Shown here one piece after another: positions 31,401 through 37,488 of a DNA stretch of 37,488 nucleotides (position 1 is its first letter; each line of letters opens with the position of its first letter). The notes below the pieces were generated by a model. That model was not told the DNA's origin and made no database searches. It worked only from the letters and a program-made list of their open reading frames with translations. The position numbers were made by a program, and so were the translations under genes. Where the stretch lies: positions 1-37,488 of the forward strand of contig JAJYXW010000113.1 in assembly GCA_021801525.1 (NCBI GenBank). Reading direction: 5' to 3'. This stretch comes from Actinomycetes bacterium. Its GTDB lineage: Bacteria; Actinomycetota; Acidimicrobiia; Acidimicrobiales; JAJYXR01.

Positions 31401-32914
31401 GGTGCGAGCTCGGGGAATGCGGCTGTGTCTGCGCCCATGCCGATCGCGACGATCGCCGTGTCGCAGCGCACATCCTCGCGCACCGCCTCGTCGTAGCGCG
31501 GGCTGAAGGTTCCCGAATCGTCGAACACCGACGTGCAACGCACGAGCCGTACCGTGTCGAGGCTTTCCGCACCACCGAAGCCTGCTACTCCCCAACGGTC
31601 GTGGAGCACGACACCCTCAGTGAGTGCGGCATCGACCTCCCAGCCGTAGGCAGGCATCTCGGCTCGCGACTCGAGGCACACCAGGTGCACGGCTGCCGCG
31701 CCCAGGCGGCGCGCGCTGCGAGCGGCGTCGATGGCCACGTTGCCTCCACCTATCACCACCACGCTCCTTCCGCCAAGGTCCTGAGCTCGGCCGAGCTTTA
31801 TGTCGCGCAGGAAATCGAGCGCGCTGTGGACCCCGTCGAGGCTGTCCTCACCGGCGACATGCACCTTGGCTGCCAAAGGGGTGCCGGTGGCCACGACGAC
31901 GGCGTCGTACCCGTCACGCCGCAGCGCCTCGAGGTCCTCGACGCGCGTGCTGGTCGCTATCTCTACGCCCAATCCTCTGAGGTTCTCGATATCCTTCTCG
32001 ATCACCTCGACAGGAAGCCGGTACTCGGGAATGGCGAGCCGGGGCATGCCCCCAGGCTCCCTCTCGGCCTCGAAGACATTGATCCGGTAGCCCTGGCGCG
32101 CGAGCTGCCAGGCGGCGCTCAGACCCGTTGGCCCCGAGCCGACCACTGCCACCCGCTTGCCGTTGGGGGCCGCGGCCGCGACAGTGCCGCCTTGTTGATC
32201 ATGTTTGCTGGAGTAGTGGACATCGGCAAGGAAGCGCTTGATCGCCCGGATCGGAAGGGGGCCCTCGAGGCCGCCCCGAGTGCACTCTGTTTGGCAGGGT
32301 GCGTAGCAAGCACGACCCAGGGTGCCCACGAGAGGAGTCGTATCGAGCACACGTTGGAACGCTTGCTCGTACTCGCCTGCTCGCGCCAAGGAGACGTACC
32401 CGTGGGCCGCTATCCCCGCGGGACAGGTGAAGGTGCAGGGTGAGGTGCCGGCGCGGCTGATGGTTGGCCAGCGCGGCACTGCCTGCGGAAACGGCAGGTA
32501 GCAGACCGAGCGTGTGCCGAGGCCTTTGTTGAACTCCGACGGGACCTCTCTCCAGGTGCAGGCGTCGATGCACAGACCACAGCCTGTACAGATGTCCTCG
32601 TTGATGAAGCGAGCCTTCTTGCGCACCTTGACCTTGAAGTTGCCGGCGTGGCCCGACACCTCTTCCACCTCGCTGTGGGTGAGCAGATCGATGTTCGGGT
32701 GACGCGCAGCGTCGACCATCCGCGGGCCAAGCGTGCACATTGCGCAGTCGTTCGTGGGGAAGGTCTTGTCCAGCTGTGCCATGACGCCGCCGACTGCCGG
32801 CCCCTTCTCCACCAGGTAAACCTTGATGCCGGCTTCGGCGAGATCGAGAGAGCCCTGCATTCCGGCAATACCCGCACCTATTACGAGTGCTGCTCCTACT
32901 GTTTTGTCAGGCAC
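28481..32914 (-). CDS. hdrA: giant HdrA: two HdrA units with an inserted GltD/NfnB-like NAD(P)-FAD module
   Basis: 1477 residues (canonical HdrA about 650) from GTG 32914 with GGAGG upstream, overlapping hdrB by 8 bp. Parts: 1-150, HdrA start with FAD motif VIGAGIAGMQGSLDLAEAG, CAMCTLGP, CTGCGLCIDAC; about 150-560, GltD-like module with CTFTCPAGI, CYAPCQTEC, FAD motif VAVVGSGPTGLSAAW and NAD(P) motif VVVIGGGNVAIDAARSARR, ending VFVAGDAANGP; about 620-920, rest of HdrA unit 1 with CLDCGICSECARC and QCVGSREVNRNYCSSVCC; about 920-1477, second HdrA unit with VCHCGRNI, a second FAD motif VIGGGVAGMTAALNLA, QCVGSRDDSHGYCSRVCC and two C-terminal [4Fe-4S] motifs (CDGCALCIDTC, CRGCGVCMATC). HdrA flavin is the electron-bifurcation centre in known complexes. 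The extra module suggests NAD(P) as a further partner. Functional inference from family. Confidence 0.93.
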   Translation of the reverse strand: MPDKTVGAALVIGAGIAGMQGSLDLAEAGIKVYLVEKGPAVGGVMAQLDKTFPTNDCAMCTLGPRMVDAARHPNIDLLTHSEVEEVSGHAGNFKVKVRKKARFINEDICTGCGLCIDACTWREVPSEFNKGLGTRSVCYLPFPQAVPRWPTISRAGTSPCTFTCPAGIAAHGYVSLARAGEYEQAFQRVLDTTPLVGTLGRACYAPCQTECTRGGLEGPLPIRAIKRFLADVHYSSKHDQQGGTVAAAAPNGKRVAVVGSGPTGLSAAWQLARQGYRINVFEAEREPGGMPRLAIPEYRLPVEVIEKDIENLRGLGVEIATSTRVEDLEALRRDGYDAVVVATGTPLAAKVHVAGEDSLDGVHSALDFLRDIKLGRAQDLGGRSVVVIGGGNVAIDAARSARRLGAAAVHLVCLESRAEMPAYGWEVDAALTEGVVLHDRWGVAGFGGAESLDTVRLVRCTSVFDDSGTFSPRYDEAVREDVRCDTAIVAIGMGADTAAFPELAPSRAATFQVDHSTLQSSLPWVFVAGDAANGPTSIAEAVGHGCKAAFMVDRFLQGAELDEAAFDHKLALVDKTEVLARRHPALSPRESRVPGAELSAMPADFSEIEHTLSEEDVRYGAARCLDCGICSECARCAAVCEPGAVDLKMRDREVELTVGAILLASGSELIDPEIKEELGYGRFPNVVSSLQFERLLSASGPNMGTVLRPSDQLPPKRIAFIQCVGSREVNRNYCSSVCCMYATKEALIAKDHAPDTECTIFYIDLRAFGKGFEYYVDRATGAGVRYIRCRPSSIREALGSNNLLIQYQEEGGGIATEEFDMVVLSMGLSPADGAAELARTLGVATNEHGFIAASELSPAETSRPGVYVAGSFSGPKDIPESVMTASGAAAQVMDLLAASRGTLITESAHVPERDVSSEEPRVGVFVCHCGRNIAATVDVKDVAEYARTLPGVAYADDTLYACSTDNQQHIGKKIAELGLNRVVVASCTPRSLEPLFQDTVRLAGLNPYLFEMANIRDQCSWVHTHEPEAATQKAKDLVRMAVAKARLLEPLYPAFVGVNANGLVIGGGVAGMTAALNLANQGFKTYLLERSPALGGNALRVKYLADGASSQAWLDKLVHAVEDHACIEVHTGATIRGFRGTVGNFQTEFEAGGEHFAVDHGVVIVATGAEEYRPHEYRHGQDDRVMTQLELEEKLCRGDSIGSTVVMIQCVGSRDDSHGYCSRVCCTQAVKNALKIKERSPQSSVYILNRDIRTYGFHEAEYRRAREAGVRFIRFDGEHKPELVSANGHIAVEVKDTMLGTRLQIPCDSLVLATATVPNQDNADLAQKLKIPLNGDGFFLEAHMKLRPVDFSNDGMYLCGLAHSPKLLDESIAQAEAAAARASTVLTKSRIELEARISDVVNENCDGCALCIDTCPFHALSLIEYVRDGAVKKVADSNPSICRGCGVCMATCPKKGINVRNFKLEQLSAVIEAALVS

Positions 32915-33779
32915 CTGCGGTGACCTCCGCCAGTTTCAGGTCGGGAACGACAAAGTGCTTACGCAACATGACATCGCCCGGAGAGAGCCCGAATGCCATA
33001 GCGATCAGCTGAGTGAAGTAAAGAATGGGCAATTGGTAGCTCTCCTCGTACTCGTGCTCCACTTCTTCCTCGCGAGTGTCGAGGTTCAGCTGGCAGAGAG
33101 GGCAGGCTACGGCAATCGCATCCGCGCCCACGTCCTTTGCGGCTTGGAAGATGTCGTGGCAAAGCTTCACCACGATGTCCTTTCGGGTGACCGTGAGCGA
33201 TGCGCCGCAACAGGCCGTCTTGCAAGACCAGTCCAAGGTCTGCACACCCGCCGCCCTCAGCACGTCGTCCATCGACTGCGGGTATTCGACGTCGTCGAAC
33301 CTGGCGACTTTGGGTGGGCGTGTGAGTAGGCATCCGTAGTAGCAGACAACCTTCAAGTCAGCGAAAGTCTGTTTGCGCGCATTGGCGATCGCAGCCAGCA
33401 TCGACGGCCTGGAGAAGACCTGCAACGGATGGAGGATCTCGGCCCGGTAGTCGCCCTCGACGATCTCTTCGACCTGCGTCCTCAGCTCGGGCTCGTTCTC
33501 CACTTCGTGCAGAGCCGACTTGAATCTGGAGAAGCAGGAGGGGCAGGGAACGACGACTTCGTCGAGCCCCATCCGTCTCGTGGAGACGAGGTTGTCGAGT
33601 GGCAGCGCTGTCCCCAGCAGCCTGGAGACCGAATGCGCGGCTCCAGATCCGCAGCAGTGCCAGTTCTCGACTTCTGCGAGCTCCAGCCCGACGACGCGGG
33701 CCACGGCAAGCAGGGAGCGCTCGTACTCCCTTGCCGTAGCCGAGTGCATCGAGCACCCGGGGTAGTAGGCGTACTTCAA
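32907..33779 (-). CDS. hdrB: heterodisulfide reductase subunit HdrB-like
   Basis: 290 residues; conserved MKYAYYPGC begins at TTG 33779, which overlaps the hdrC stop as TTGA. Two CCG domains are complete: Cys9, 42/43, 79, 82 (YPGCSMHS, HCCGSGAAHS, VPCPSCFS) and Cys146/150, 186, 190/191, 226, 229 (VVCYYGCLL, TACCGASLTV, VACPLCQLN). In methanogens these bind two unusual noncubane [4Fe-4S] clusters that reduce the CoM-S-S-CoB disulfide. As the host is a bacterium, the true acceptor is probably different (another disulfide, or none known). The TTG start is rare in the window. Confidence 0.94.
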   Translation of the reverse strand: MKYAYYPGCSMHSATAREYERSLLAVARVVGLELAEVENWHCCGSGAAHSVSRLLGTALPLDNLVSTRRMGLDEVVVPCPSCFSRFKSALHEVENEPELRTQVEEIVEGDYRAEILHPLQVFSRPSMLAAIANARKQTFADLKVVCYYGCLLTRPPKVARFDDVEYPQSMDDVLRAAGVQTLDWSCKTACCGASLTVTRKDIVVKLCHDIFQAAKDVGADAIAVACPLCQLNLDTREEEVEHEYEESYQLPILYFTQLIAMAFGLSPGDVMLRKHFVVPDLKLAEVTAGA

Positions 33780-34438
33780 CTCGTGCGCTCGATCGCTCTG
33801 CTACGTCGGATGATCCGCCGCGCTGCCCGAGAACCTCGGAAACTTGGCAGGAGGCTGAACTTGCCTTTCCTCAGCATCCTCGAGCCAAGGCCAAGGTCCT
33901 CGCTGAACCTCCGGCTCGACACCTTGAAGTCTGCCATCAGCCCCAGCTCGTACATGCGGCCAAATAGAGCGATGTTCGAGACTGATTTCCGGAAGAAGGT
34001 AGGCACGCTCGACACGCTCGGGGAAACTTGCGCACGTTGGGCGATTATCCTTACTGCGTTTATGACACCGGCGACGTCCACGTCTTGGGGACATCGGGTT
34101 GTACAAATCTGGCAGGAGGAGCACAGCCAGATCGTCTTGCTACGGAGGACCTGGTCCCGAAGCCCCAACTGAACGGCGTGGATCAGCTGTGTGGGCGTAT
34201 AGTCCCCGGCGTACGAGACTGGGCAGCCGCTCGCGCACTTCCCGCACTGGAAGCAGACGCACACGTCGACGCCGCTCACCTGCTCGACGAGCTCCGTGAA
34301 GGCCACCGATTCCCCGCCCACCTGAAGAGCCTGTTCGGGTGTCACACCATTGACGATCTGGGGGGTGAGCCCGAGCGCATCGGCGCTATCGCCAGTGGGC
34401 GCGTGCTCCTCCAAGGACGTACCAGTACAGCCAGCCAT
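33776..34438 (-). CDS. hdrC: heterodisulfide reductase subunit HdrC-like
   Basis: 220 residues from ATG 34438 with GGGGAG 6 nt upstream. Two [4Fe-4S] ferredoxin motifs: CFQCGKCASGCP (Cys62, 65, 68, 72) and CSSCQICTTRCP (Cys106, 109, 112, 116). HdrC carries electrons from HdrA to HdrB. The C-terminal 80 residues, very rich in Arg and Ser (RKGKFSLLPSF, RRIIRRSRAIERTS), form a basic tail. It is the first gene of the minus-strand run, after a 215-bp non-coding gap, so the operon promoter should lie just upstream. Confidence 0.94.
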   Translation of the reverse strand: MAGCTGTSLEEHAPTGDSADALGLTPQIVNGVTPEQALQVGGESVAFTELVEQVSGVDVCVCFQCGKCASGCPVSYAGDYTPTQLIHAVQLGLRDQVLRSKTIWLCSSCQICTTRCPQDVDVAGVINAVRIIAQRAQVSPSVSSVPTFFRKSVSNIALFGRMYELGLMADFKVSSRRFSEDLGLGSRMLRKGKFSLLPSFRGSRAARRIIRRSRAIERTS

Positions 34439-34653
34439 GGAAGCTCCCCTTCAGTCCCCGATCGCGGAAGATTAGGTTCGTTCGCCCCCGACTTCCTTGG
34501 ACTGAGCACCTCTCATCTAAGGTTGTCCCAGGTGCCTTCGGTAGAGGCGAAGGTCCTATCCTGGCGCCGGCACCCAGGATCCGGTTCGGCCCCATTGCAC
34601 GCCACCGTGTATGGCACTTGCACGGCGGCCCGGGACAGGCCCTGGACCCGGGT
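34439..34653 (-). promoter_or_regulatory. 215-bp leader region of the hdr-mvh-hyp operon
   Basis: Between the glycoside hydrolase stop and hdrC. It holds the hairpin 34535-34553. Weak -10-like boxes on the minus strand are TTAGAT (34515-34520) and TAATCT (34470-34475), neither with a good -35 at usual spacing, so I do not assign a promoter. Mostly unremarkable otherwise. Confidence 0.35.
34535..34553 (-). repeat. hairpin in the hdr operon leader
   Basis: CCTTCG-GTAGAGG-CGAAGG: 6-bp perfect stem, 7-nt loop. It could end the upstream glycoside hydrolase transcript (101 nt past its stop) or form part of the hdr leader. No T-run on either side. Confidence 0.4.
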
Positions 34654-36327
34654 TCATCGACAACGACCCGCTTCGATCGTAAGGGTGACCGTCGCGGCGT
34701 CGCGAATCGCGGCCAGGGTCAGGTGCGAGGAACCGGCAGTGGAGGTGACCCGGGCTCCCTTCGGGACAGCACAGTAGCCACCGTGGTAGTGGATGCGAAC
34801 CGGCACGAAGACCACCGTTGGCTGGTGGATCGACCGATCAGTCCGGTAGGTGAGGTGGAAGGCGTCCGTCGTCGGGTCGTATCCCATGGAGGTGGGGGTG
34901 CCCGCCACCGCCTGAGCATACGGTTCGGACACGATGCCAGCCTTGGCTGCTCGGAGCACCGGGGCACCCGTCGTCGGGTTGGTGCCGGCCAGGCCCTCGC
35001 TCGGGTTGCCGGTCGGATCTCCGTAGTACTTCCACTGCCAGTAGGTCCACCCGACGAGATGCTGGTCTGCGAGCGCCACCATGCCCGCGAGGCCGGTACT
35101 GGCCGGCTCCGCGCCGAACTCGCTCATGAACCAGGAGGGACCGCCGGGGTTGGCATGGTCGGCAGCGAGCTCGCGGGCCCGTGCCTGGGAAGAGAACACC
35201 TGTTGCTCCTCGGCGGGACAACCGGCCGGGGCTGTTGCGCAATAGTCGTGAAAGTCGAGCACCAGGTGGGAGTAGGGCATAGGCCCGATCCAGTCGGTAT
35301 TGCCCCAATCACTCGACACGTCGGGCTCGTAGAAGATCGAGTGGTTCGGGTCCACCGACCGGATCGTCGGGATGACGCCTTGGCGGGGGTCGGTGGGTGG
35401 GCACACGAGGGGAGCACGACTTCCCGACAGCGAGCCCGGGTGCGCGGTACCTGTGTAGAAGCACTCCAGGAGGGCGTCGAATGCTGCCGTGCCCGGAGGG
35501 CTGAAGGCGGCGACGCTCGAGAAGGGCTCGTTGAACAGGTCATAGCCGAGGACGTTGGGGTTCCCGACGAACCGCCGGGCGACAGCTCGCCAGGCCCGGT
35601 CGTAGTTGCCCTGCAGGTTGCCAGTCACGTTGTTCTCCCAGAAATGGCTGTACGCAGCAGCGACCGCGGGCTCGCCGTAGTTGGCGCGCCAGTTGCCGGT
35701 GTTATTGGCTGGGATGCCGTTCGTGCAGACGGCCCAGTTCGGGGCACCTTCACCGGCGAACGCCTGGTTGAACACGTCCTGGTGCATGTCGAGGAGGGTG
35801 AAGACGCCGTAGTGGCCAAGCAGGTCCACGGTCTGTTGCACCTTCGCCAGGTACGCGTCGGCGACCGCCTGGTTCCACTGATGGGCATGACCCGGCGAGC
35901 CCGGCGTGCAGATGCTCGGGCTGTCCGCCGGCGCGGTTCCCGGCTCGATCCCCTGCCACAAGATGCCCAGGCGCACCACGTCGAAGCCGAGCCCGGCAAT
36001 GGCCTTGGCGTCAGCAGCAGAGAAGTTCCACGCCTTGCCCGGGGACGCGTACAGCTCGTAGGGAGCGTGCTTGTAGACGGCGTTCACCCCGTGGAGGATC
36101 ACGGCCCGGCCGTAGGCATCACGTAGGAAGGGCCCGCCGGAGGACGTGATCGGCCCGACCGGCCCGCAGGCAGCGCGTCGTGAGCTTGCACCGAGCGAGC
36201 AGGCCGTCACCCGTTTCGAGCCGCTCCCCGTGCCCGCTGTCGCCACCACCACGGTCACCGCCGCCAAGACCAGCACAACCACGGCCACTCCCAGTGCGAG
36301 GTACGTTTTCGATCGCGGGAGTCGCAC
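34654..36327 (-). CDS. secreted glycoside hydrolase family 5 (endoglycosylceramidase-like)
   Basis: 557 residues from GTG 36327 (AGGGG about 6 nt upstream). N-terminal membrane anchor or signal sequence (about 9-31, LALGVAVVVLVLAAVTVVVA). Catalytic barrel: GPFLRDAYGRAVILHGVN, DVVRLGILWQGIEP, LLDMHQDVFN, general acid/base Glu in YDLFNEPF, FHDYC, nucleophile Glu in WFMSEFGAEP, and WTYWQWKYYGDP. A C-terminal beta domain (about 480-557) follows. These features match GH5 enzymes near endoglycoceramidases and steryl-glucosidases, acting on glycolipids or glucans outside the cell. Function beyond the family is not certain. It precedes the hdr operon on the same strand but is separated by 215 bp. Confidence 0.85.
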   Translation of the reverse strand: MRLPRSKTYLALGVAVVVLVLAAVTVVVATAGTGSGSKRVTACSLGASSRRAACGPVGPITSSGGPFLRDAYGRAVILHGVNAVYKHAPYELYASPGKAWNFSAADAKAIAGLGFDVVRLGILWQGIEPGTAPADSPSICTPGSPGHAHQWNQAVADAYLAKVQQTVDLLGHYGVFTLLDMHQDVFNQAFAGEGAPNWAVCTNGIPANNTGNWRANYGEPAVAAAYSHFWENNVTGNLQGNYDRAWRAVARRFVGNPNVLGYDLFNEPFSSVAAFSPPGTAAFDALLECFYTGTAHPGSLSGSRAPLVCPPTDPRQGVIPTIRSVDPNHSIFYEPDVSSDWGNTDWIGPMPYSHLVLDFHDYCATAPAGCPAEEQQVFSSQARARELAADHANPGGPSWFMSEFGAEPASTGLAGMVALADQHLVGWTYWQWKYYGDPTGNPSEGLAGTNPTTGAPVLRAAKAGIVSEPYAQAVAGTPTSMGYDPTTDAFHLTYRTDRSIHQPTVVFVPVRIHYHGGYCAVPKGARVTSTAGSSHLTLAAIRDAATVTLTIEAGRCR

Positions 36328-36340
36328 GGTGGCCCCTGCC

Positions 36341-36360
36341 TTTCTATATTGCTATATCGT
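36341..36360 (-). promoter_or_regulatory. AT-rich -10-like region upstream of the GH5 gene
   Basis: The minus strand carries ATATAGCAATATAG, by far the most AT-rich spot in the area, 14-33 bp before the GTG. TATAGC or TATAGA could serve as -10; no convincing -35. Confidence 0.3.
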
Positions 36361-36413
36361 CTGACCGGAGACGGAACTGCCGGCAGCTCGCTGGAATTTC
36401 CCCTGGGCAATGG

Positions 36414-37488
36414 TCACCGCCCGGAGCAGCCGTGGTGGATGACCGCTTGGTAGGCGGCAAAGCCCGGTTGAGGTTTGAGAGCGGCGTCCATAAGCCCTTC
36501 GTCGAACGGGGTGGCCTTGGTCGGTACCGAGTTGTTCGCCAGCTCGAACCAGATCATGAAGCCGACGTGGTCGCGCGCCGCGACCGAACACGCCCCCGCA
36601 GCGAAGGCCTTCACCAGCTCGGCCTGCTCGGAGAGAGGGCGGGCCGGCGGGCTAGTGGCCCACCCGATCTCCGAGATCCCCATCGGCACATGGCTCCCGA
36701 GCCCGGCAAGTGGCATCAGGTTCGTGCGCAGGTTGTCAATGGCACCGGCTACGTCTGCGGCAGCCGTGGTGGCGAGGTGTCCGGATCCCGGAGCCGGCAG
36801 GGAGCCGGGTATGTAGGTTCCCGGGAAGATGCCCAGTCCCACCCAGCTCACGTCTGACGCGAAGCGCGCGCCGCCGAGACGGCCGATGCTCGACCACCAG
36901 CTCCGGTCCGCCTGTACGCCGAAGGAGGAGAACCAGTTGAAACCCAAGCGGACGTGCGAGCCGGTCCTTGCCTTGGCGGCCGCACCGGCCTCTATCCCGT
37001 CGACCAAGGCGCCGACGGCGTTCTTGTACGCACCGTCCGAGGCGGCAGCGTTGAACGGCGAGTTTGCCTCGTTTGTCACCTGGAGGTAGGCCACAGCCGG
37101 GTCCTTGGCGAAGTGAGCGACCATGGCCGCTACGTAGCGGGCGAAGCCTGCCACGTCACCGTTGTGCCCGGGAGGTGGCACGTAACGCAGTGTGAGGTCC
37201 ACCAGAATACCGTGCAAGGTATAGGCGGCAACCTCGGTGTCGAGAGCCGGCAAGGCAGAGGGGTACTGTGCCCAGTTGAGGAATAGGCGGGCAATGAACG
37301 GCTTTCCCCCCGCCAGCCGGCTGACCTGGTGAGTGATCGACGGGAGCTTGCTGGACGGGGGGAGCTGCGGAGGGATGACGCCGTAGGTGAGCAGCGATGC
37401 CCGACCTGATGGACTCAGTTGGCCTGCGCTGGTATGGGATGGAGCGGAGCTCCCGCACGCCGCCCCGAGGAGCGCTATCAGATCGGAA
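36414..37488 (-). CDS. secreted lipoprotein, glycoside-hydrolase-like (partial, 5' end beyond right edge)
   Basis: At least 358 residues; the frame stays open to the window edge, past the TTG at 37253. The most upstream part reads as a signal peptide with lipobox: LIALLGAACGSS, so the mature protein would be attached to the outer membrane face by Cys. Then a barrel-like domain: KPFIARLFLNW, VDLTLRYVPPPG, acid/base candidate Glu in VTNEANSPF, and nucleophile candidate Glu in GISEIGWA. This acid/base and nucleophile pair is typical of clan GH-A hydrolases; the family is not clear. 86 bp upstream of the GH5 gene, same strand, so they may form a polysaccharide or glycolipid-degrading pair. Confidence 0.7.
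   Translation of the reverse strand, partial: SDLIALLGAACGSSAPSHTSAGQLSPSGRASLLTYGVIPPQLPPSSKLPSITHQVSRLAGGKPFIARLFLNWAQYPSALPALDTEVAAYTLHGILVDLTLRYVPPPGHNGDVAGFARYVAAMVAHFAKDPAVAYLQVTNEANSPFNAAASDGAYKNAVGALVDGIEAGAAAKARTGSHVRLGFNWFSSFGVQADRSWWSSIGRLGGARFASDVSWVGLGIFPGTYIPGSLPAPGSGHLATTAAADVAGAIDNLRTNLMPLAGLGSHVPMGISEIGWATSPPARPLSEQAELVKAFAAGACSVAARDHVGFMIWFELANNSVPTKATPFDEGLMDAALKPQPGFAAYQAVIHHGCSGR

Noticed and set aside
18763..34438. Methanogen contamination as the origin of the block
   Set aside because: GTGA overlaps, GTG starts and G+C-rich codons in these genes match the flanks in style, and hypF joins the block to the flank without a break; contamination cannot be fully excluded without reads.
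34618..36126. 502-codon plus-strand open frame opposite the GH5 gene
   Set aside because: No domain or hydrophobic pattern; the minus-strand GH5 catalytic motifs are unmistakable.
1..37488. tRNA, rRNA, insertion sequences, attachment sites or replication origin
   Set aside because: None seen: no tRNA-like cloverleaf, no transposase or integrase motif, no terminal inverted repeats at the block ends.

Overview
The window comes from a high-G+C bacterium whose flanking genes look actinobacterial: NarL-type kinase/regulator pairs, a GMC oxidoreductase, DoxX-like and cupredoxin membrane proteins, many GTG starts, and GTGA or TGATG stop/start overlaps. The class is not fixed by anything seen here; Acidimicrobiia or a related deep actinobacterial line is a guess. 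The strongest feature is an 18-kb block (about 16465-34438) for a soluble [NiFe] hydrogenase of the MvhADG type with a heterodisulfide-reductase-like HdrABC module, its own maturation genes, and a CO-dehydrogenase-alpha (CdhA) homologue. This set is familiar from methanogens and other anaerobes and is not expected beside such neighbours.

Layout. 1-3614 (minus strand): a small membrane protein, two membrane-anchored cupredoxins, and an open-ended ORF that joins a DoxX-like membrane protein to a lipoprotein copy of the cupredoxin. 3938-9567: an anaerobic sulfatase-maturase-like radical SAM protein and two NarL-type kinase/regulator pairs arranged kinase(-), regulator(+), kinase(+), regulator(-). 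9759-10352: a two-span membrane protein. 10562-14656 (plus): an alpha/beta hydrolase, a GMC oxidoreductase and a diacylglycerol-kinase-like protein. 14744-16342 (minus): an MmgE/PrpD protein. 16465-18792 (plus): hypF, converging with and overlapping a minus-strand run of 14 genes, in transcription order hdrC, hdrB, hdrA, mvhD, a small unknown gene, mvhG, mvhA, a hydrogenase protease, hypA, hypB, hypC, cdhA-like, hypD, hypE (34438 down to 18763). 34654-37488 (minus): two secreted glycoside hydrolases, the second running off the right edge.

How the block could work. MvhA/MvhG oxidise H2, MvhD passes electrons to HdrA, and HdrA, by analogy with the methanogen MvhADG-HdrABC complex, could split electrons between ferredoxin and a second acceptor. 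The HdrA here is unusual: a GltD/NfnB-like NAD(P)-FAD module is inserted in a first HdrA unit and a second HdrA unit follows in the same 1477-residue chain, so NAD(P) may be a further partner. HdrB keeps both cysteine-rich CCG motifs. The CdhA-like protein keeps most C-cluster residues but has Val where I expect a conserved Cys, and no other acetyl-CoA synthase genes are present. HypA-F plus the protease make the hydrogenase set nearly self-contained.

The flanks are dotted with short tandem repeats (9-18 bp), in frame inside genes and often 13-14 bp between genes; the hydrogenase block is nearly free of them and looks lower in G+C in the mvhA area, which fits acquisition by transfer but does not prove it.
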